Shown here: piece after piece, positions 5,384-9,310 of the stretch
Numbering within the stretch: the first letter of the stretch is position 1
Layout: every line of letters starts with the position of its first letter
Assembly: GCA_903859075.1 (NCBI GenBank)
Contig: CAIOLF010000045.1
Span: forward strand, 1-9,310
Length of the DNA stretch: 9,310 nucleotides
Direction: 5' to 3'
Origin: Candidatus Buchananbacteria bacterium
GTDB lineage: Bacteria > Patescibacteriota > Patescibacteriia > 2-01-FULL-39-33
Notes under the pieces: model-generated
The model's input: the letters and a program-made list of their open reading frames with translations, nothing else
The model's database searches: none
What the model was told of the DNA's origin: nothing
Position numbers and translations under genes: made by a program

Positions 5384-8300
5384 TTATGATATTAAATTCT
5401 TCTTCTTGGCTTTTTCACGCGGAGGATCGCCTGGCGCCAATGTCTGAATTAAATCTAAGACTTTGTTTCTTAAGGTAGTATTAGTAGCGGTACGTGAAGA
5501 CAGCCAATCTATCAGAATATTTGGGGTAGTCTCATTCATTATTCGATAAACAGCTCCGGCGTTACTCGCGATGCTATCGTCCAAATTAGCGAGCTGATCG
5601 GCGCTGGCCACCGACATCGCGGCCTTAAACTTATTTTTATGAACCGGGTCGGTCGCCACAGTCGCGTCAAATGTATCCGCTGATAAAGATTTATTAATTC
5701 TTTTTGCGGCCTTAGTCGGGTCGGTCTCCGTATCAATGGAGGCTCTAAAGGCTGATTTCAACGCCGCCTTGTCTTCTTTGCTCCTGCCGGCTATTGTCTC
5801 ATAATCTTTGCCGCTAAGATCGTCATAAGTGGCGTCAATGAAATTCTGATTAATATTCTTAGAATTCATCTTTTCCAAAACCTCTTTCTTCTTCTTGCCT
5901 TTCATAATCTCCTTCAGCACTCCTTGCTTATCCCCGTGATCGCCAATATCAAATTCAGCTCCGCTCAGCAGAGTATTCTGATAAGTATTTTTGACCCTAT
6001 CCATTTCCGCCTTAGCTTCCTTCTTAGCGGTTTCGGCAGCCGCAATTAGCGGGGCAGCAGCGCCCAAAGCCTTAAGAGTATCTAACTTTTTCGTTGTATC
6101 CGCCAATGCCTTAGTCCTAGTCGCCACATTAGCATCAGTAAATCCTCCCGCCAAGGCGCTAAACGCCGCCTGCGTCTTTTCCTTCATTTCTTTGCTCTTG
6201 GATACCATCTTGTCAACAGTCTTAGCGTCAAGGGCATGGCCGATCGTCTCAATGATCTTGCCAATCTTATCCGCGGAAGCGTTGGCGGCAATCAGATCGC
6301 CGTTTTCAGAAGCAAAATTTTCCATCTTGGCGACTCCAGCGGTACTGGTACCAAAAAGCTTATCAAAATTTAAATTCTTGGACGCCTTGATGTATTTTTC
6401 ACGCAGATCGTCATTAATCTTTCCGGTAGCGTCAGCGAAGACAGTTTCATCAAGTTTGCCTCCGATCTTATCCTTAATCTTATCATCCATGGCGCCGAAG
6501 ACTTTCTCCATCTCCTTCTGATCGCCCCTGGTCTGATTCATGATAAATTTAGTAAGAGAATTCTCAGCGGTGCCTAGGCCGCCGCTAGCCGCCAATGAGG
6601 TGGATAATAAGTCGGCTGATTTTTCATTCAAGCCGCCCATCAGTTTGGAAATATCCAGTTTGCCGGTAGCCAGATCCGAGGTCAGCTTCTCAACATTCAC
6701 CTGGCCGCCCTTGGTGTACATAGTGGATTGCAAAGCAAAATTCGGCGAATACTTGCGGACATTATCGTCAAACGACTGCAAGAATTCCGGCACCGAAGAA
6801 AAGTCTTCCCTGGCTTTATTGATAAGATTGATTCTCTGATTACGCTGGGGTTCGGATAAGTTCGGGTCATCGCGAAGCAGTCCCTTGTTGGACAATGTCT
6901 GCAGAGCCGCCAAACGAGTATGGCGGTTAACATCGCTGGCCATTCTAAGTAGCTGCTGCTCATTCATCTGATTGAATCCACCAGCTTTAATAATGTTGCT
7001 GATCCTGCCTTGTTCGGACTTGGCTTTCGTATCCAGCACCTTAGCCCGCTGAGAATCAAAATAATTGGCCAGAGCGCCGCCGCCCAGCATAGAAATTCCC
7101 GGCAACCGGCCGAATCGGGAAACAACGCTGCCCAGACGGCTGCCGGCCGCTCTGCCGGCCGCCATGCCAGGCAATGAAGTGACCCTCTTCCTCTGCTTAT
7201 CCAAAAATCCTAATCCGGACGTGGCAAAACCAGCGGCTTTGCCGCCGAATTTCTGCCCCATCTGCAAAGACATGACTAATAGCAGGATAACAAAAACAAA
7301 ATTAAGCATGCCTGGTATGGTCATGGCTCGTGACAGAATCTGAGTTTGCCCGGCCATACTTGCGGCAGTTGAACTGGTTCTAGCTTCCGCGGCTGACTGA
7401 TAGCTGGCGCCGCCGATAGTTTTCACCGCATTATTGCCGGCAGAACCAGACCCGGCAAATCCCATAATGGTAAAAGAAACCCAGAGAAAGAAAAGCATCA
7501 GCGGCCCGACAACCAGATACTTGCTCAGCATGCTCAGCCATTCGCCGACATAGCCCTTGAACTTGTCCAGCGACTGGCCGAAGAAAAACAAAGGCGACAG
7601 GATCGCCAAAAACAACAGAGCAACGATGCGATAGACCAGAATTATGACTATCACCGCTATTACCACAAAGGCCACGATGCCGACGACGATGCCCCAGAGC
7701 AAGACGACGATAACATTGCCTATACCGACAGAACTTGTCTGAGTGCTGACATCTTTAGCTAATAAGTTGTTTTCCTTAATAAAACTAAACAAATCCGGCA
7801 GGCCGAGAGCGCTCAGCAGGATATTATTGCCTTGGATGCCGGCCAGGGGCACGGCAAAAGTCAGCATTATTATCTGCGAAATATCTATGGCGATGCCGGT
7901 GATCATTTTGGAAAAATTAATCAGCACCGCGGCGATAAGCAGCTTAGGCAGGGCCTCCTTGTAGCGGTAGCTGGGCAAGCGGAAAACAGTCCCCACGGCG
8001 ATAGCCAGCAAGATTATAATGAAAAAATTATTGCAGAGATCGCGGATAACCGCCCAACCGGCGTTGACTGCCGGCATATTGATATTAATCGGATAGGACA
8101 TGACCGAAATCAGCAGGTCCACCTCGCGGGCGATAATCCAGGAAATTCCAAATACCACCCAATACAGCAGCCAAGCGAAAATATTGCCGATGATGTCCAT
8201 GATTGGAGGGCTGTTATTACCCGCAGCCGCCGTTTTTGCATCTGCTGCAGCCTTTTCGGCATTAAGTTTAGCTGTTAGTGACTGAGCTAAATCTGCCCCA

Positions 8301-8755
8301 TGTCCATTGGCCACAATATCATTTATTTGTTTTTGTTGGGCTTCGGCTGATTGTTGATTAGTAAGATATTGACCGGCTTGTTGCGCAGTTGAGACATATG
8401 GTTTTCCACTGATATAGTAACTCCAAATGTTTCCAAGTTGTGTTATAGGATTCACGTAGGGATCAACAAATTCCCACGTCCTAATAAGTTCTGGTATAGT
8501 ATTCTGATCAATAAATCCGCTCGGATTGTTATAGTTAACTCCTGCAACGCCATTATTTTGATACGCGCTTCCATTAGAACCGGCGCCAATGGAACCACTA
8601 TTGGCACTCCATTGATATCCAGAACTAAATGATGGCGGAGTATTTTGTGTCGGGGTATCTTCAGCCAGACCGTACTTACAGAAACTCAAAACCCCCGCCA
8701 TGACAAAAATGGCGATTAAGGTGAGGATGGTCAGTTTTTTGCGGGTGAGCTTCAT
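5384..8755 (-). CDS. VirB6/TrbL-like polytopic channel protein with giant soluble tail
   Basis: This 1123-residue protein begins with a basic and hydrophobic signal or anchor (1-31, possible cleavage after GLA). An Asn/Gln/Ser-rich, presumably exported segment (about 33-183) follows. The membrane core has helices at about 186-208, 237-260, 268-304 (probably two), 346-393 (two or more), 408-432 and 480-500. The core contains WAVIRDLCNNFFIIILL and LPKLLIAAVLINFSKMI, the style of VirB6/TrbL-type proteins in Patescibacteria. The last helix is followed by basic residues, so the remaining ~620 residues should be cytoplasmic. They are Ala/Lys-rich, charged and mostly helical. Ordinary VirB6 is about 300 residues and TrbL about 450-500; extended VirB6 proteins are known from Rickettsiales. 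VirB6 forms part of the inner-membrane channel. This is the first gene of the tight cluster; the next ATG lies 5 nt after its TAA. The ATG at 8755 was chosen because it opens the signal-like segment; it has no Shine-Dalgarno motif. Confidence 0.88.
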   Translation of the reverse strand: MKLTRKKLTILTLIAIFVMAGVLSFCKYGLAEDTPTQNTPPSFSSGYQWSANSGSIGAGSNGSAYQNNGVAGVNYNNPSGFIDQNTIPELIRTWEFVDPYVNPITQLGNIWSYYISGKPYVSTAQQAGQYLTNQQSAEAQQKQINDIVANGHGADLAQSLTAKLNAEKAAADAKTAAAGNNSPPIMDIIGNIFAWLLYWVVFGISWIIAREVDLLISVMSYPININMPAVNAGWAVIRDLCNNFFIIILLAIAVGTVFRLPSYRYKEALPKLLIAAVLINFSKMITGIAIDISQIIMLTFAVPLAGIQGNNILLSALGLPDLFSFIKENNLLAKDVSTQTSSVGIGNVIVVLLWGIVVGIVAFVVIAVIVIILVYRIVALLFLAILSPLFFFGQSLDKFKGYVGEWLSMLSKYLVVGPLMLFFLWVSFTIMGFAGSGSAGNNAVKTIGGASYQSAAEARTSSTAASMAGQTQILSRAMTIPGMLNFVFVILLLVMSLQMGQKFGGKAAGFATSGLGFLDKQRKRVTSLPGMAAGRAAGSRLGSVVSRFGRLPGISMLGGGALANYFDSQRAKVLDTKAKSEQGRISNIIKAGGFNQMNEQQLLRMASDVNRHTRLAALQTLSNKGLLRDDPNLSEPQRNQRINLINKAREDFSSVPEFLQSFDDNVRKYSPNFALQSTMYTKGGQVNVEKLTSDLATGKLDISKLMGGLNEKSADLLSTSLAASGGLGTAENSLTKFIMNQTRGDQKEMEKVFGAMDDKIKDKIGGKLDETVFADATGKINDDLREKYIKASKNLNFDKLFGTSTAGVAKMENFASENGDLIAANASADKIGKIIETIGHALDAKTVDKMVSKSKEMKEKTQAAFSALAGGFTDANVATRTKALADTTKKLDTLKALGAAAPLIAAAETAKKEAKAEMDRVKNTYQNTLLSGAEFDIGDHGDKQGVLKEIMKGKKKKEVLEKMNSKNINQNFIDATYDDLSGKDYETIAGRSKEDKAALKSAFRASIDTETDPTKAAKRINKSLSADTFDATVATDPVHKNKFKAAMSVASADQLANLDDSIASNAGAVYRIMNETTPNILIDWLSSRTATNTTLRNKVLDLIQTLAPGDPPREKAKKKNLIS
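7141..7164. repeat. Two-unit 12-bp tandem repeat in the VirB6-like gene
   Basis: TGCCGGCCGC occurs at 7141-7150 and again at 7153-7162. It encodes the doubled AAGR/AAGS motif at about residues 531-538, just after the last membrane helix. It is in frame and probably reflects local slippage in a Gly/Ala-rich basic linker. Confidence 0.5.
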
Positions 8756-8840
8756 CTGATTTTTAAATTTTGCTCAGAGGTTATTGATTTTTACCAATAA
8801 ACCAAAACATGGTAAACAAAGCTGCTTCAGAAATCAGCGG
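8756..8840 (-). other. Intergenic region upstream of the VirB6-like gene, with an inverted repeat
   Basis: This 85-nt gap separates the trefoil gene from the secretion cluster. It holds a perfect 7-bp inverted repeat, TTTACCA (8790-8796) and TGGTAAA (8810-8816), with a 13-nt spacer. No T-run follows it in the direction of transcription, so it is unlikely to be a terminator; an operator-like site is possible. I see no good -10/-35 pair and no Shine-Dalgarno motif before the ATG at 8755. The cluster could therefore start here or be co-transcribed with the gene upstream. Confidence 0.4.
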
Positions 8841-9310
8841 TTATTGGGCATGGTCAAGGTGAAAAATCTCGTCAGCACTTCCGGTATTCTGTCCCAGTAT
8901 TTGCGGAGTATTATTGCCACTATAGGCCACATTCCAATAACTGCCGTTCCAGATCTGAATCTTATAAGTGCCGGCCGCCGTAATTCTATTAGCGGAGCCG
9001 GTCAGCCTTATAAATCTAAATCTCTCCCAATCACTGGCAGTGCCCCTGTTTTTATCTTCATCCATATAGATGTCATTTAGATCTTGCGACCAAGCGCTGA
9101 TATAGATCGAGCCGGCGGAATAACTGCCAAATGCGGGATTGTGCACCGGCTTCAGAGAAATCAAGTCCCCCGGCAGTACCACCCCGGTAGCCGCTGCGCC
9201 GTCCATGTTCAAAACTTGAAAATTTTTCCAACTAGGGCTGCCTCCGGAATTGTCAAAGTAGGAGCCATCCGCATTGGCCACCCGGATATGATTGCCATCA
9301 TCATTATCGG
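8841..9310 (-). CDS. C-terminal part of a protein with a putative beta-trefoil domain (5'-truncated)
   Basis: The frame stays open to the window edge, so the true start lies outside and this is only the C-terminal ~156 residues. A GTG at 9281 is an internal possibility but is unlikely to be the start, because the repeat pattern already begins before it (GNHIRVANADGSYF). Numbered from that GTG, three segments repeat the same pattern: a strand, then G-S/T-Y-aromatic, then an E/K-x-F strand. The endings are WKNF (18-21), WERF (85-88) and DEIF (137-140). This three-fold arrangement is what fascin-like and ricin-B-like beta-trefoils show. Such domains often bind sugars or proteins on secreted or surface proteins. 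The segment is rich in Asn, Gly, Ser and Asp and lacks Cys, fitting export. Its link to the secretion genes is only by adjacency (85-nt gap, same strand). The fold is inferred, and the full-length function is unknown. Confidence 0.72.
   Translation of the reverse strand, partial: DNDDGNHIRVANADGSYFDNSGGSPSWKNFQVLNMDGAAATGVVLPGDLISLKPVHNPAFGSYSAGSIYISAWSQDLNDIYMDEDKNRGTASDWERFRFIRLTGSANRITAAGTYKIQIWNGSYWNVAYSGNNTPQILGQNTGSADEIFHLDHAQ

Noticed and set aside
5991..6521. Plus-strand open frame of 176 codons opposite the VirB6 tail
   Set aside because: It is Ser/Ala/Leu-biased as expected from the reverse of Ala/Lys/Asp-rich coding, and lies wholly inside the real gene.
7832..8278. Plus-strand open frame of 148 codons opposite the VirB6 membrane region
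   Set aside because: It is an antisense shadow of the membrane-helix codons; there is no start signal or family pattern.
8670..8690. Lipobox in the VirB6-like N-terminus (LSFC around residues 23-26)
   Set aside because: The residue before Cys is Phe, which does not fit the usual Gly/Ala/Ser; a signal-peptidase-I type or uncleaved anchor fits better.
1..9310. UGA recoded as glycine, as in some Patescibacteria lineages
   Set aside because: Long frames (up to 1123 codons) contain no in-frame TGA, so no recoding is needed.

Overview
The window looks like chromosomal DNA of a Patescibacteria (Candidate Phyla Radiation) bacterium, probably Parcubacteria-like. This is inferred from protein style, not from a marker gene. 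All supported genes lie on the minus strand, so the biological order runs from high to low coordinates. The seven stop codons are six TAA and one TAG, with no TGA. Long frames run free of TGA, so the ordinary bacterial code is in use.

Layout in transcription order: (i) 9310-8841, the 3' end of a gene cut by the window edge, whose product looks like a three-fold beta-trefoil (fascin/lectin-like) domain; (ii) 8755-5384, a very large polytopic VirB6/TrbL-like protein with a signal-like N-terminus, an exported loop, a membrane core and a soluble tail of about 600 residues; (iii) 5378-3747, a 543-residue cytoplasmic-looking, Pro/Lys/Glu-rich protein that I cannot assign; (iv) 3745-3302, a PrgI-family (VirB3-like) membrane protein; (v) 3261-2572, a stand-alone TraC/VirB4 N-terminal-type domain; (vi) 2569-659, the VirB4-type ATPase with intact Walker motifs; (vii) 634-59, a single-pass protein whose outer domain has the look of an NTF2/VirB8-like fold. 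The spacers between (ii) and (vii) are 5, 1, 40, 2 and 24 nt, as expected for one operon with translational coupling.

Together the genes describe the inner-membrane core of a reduced, single-membrane-type type IV secretion system: channel (VirB6), small membrane partner (PrgI/VirB3), energising ATPase (VirB4 in two pieces) and an assembly factor (VirB8-like). No relaxase, VirD4 coupling protein, VirB1 hydrolase or outer-membrane component is present in this window. It therefore cannot be told whether the apparatus moves DNA or protein, or serves cell contact.

The most unusual points are the two-gene VirB4, the giant VirB6 tail, the unassigned 543-aa protein embedded in the core operon, a low-GC exported loop in VirB6, and two 7-bp-period repeat tracts. 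One of these tracts lies inside a coding region and is translated; the other fills the spacer after virB4 and contains its stop codon. No tRNA, rRNA, CRISPR array, insertion sequence or convincing terminator was found.
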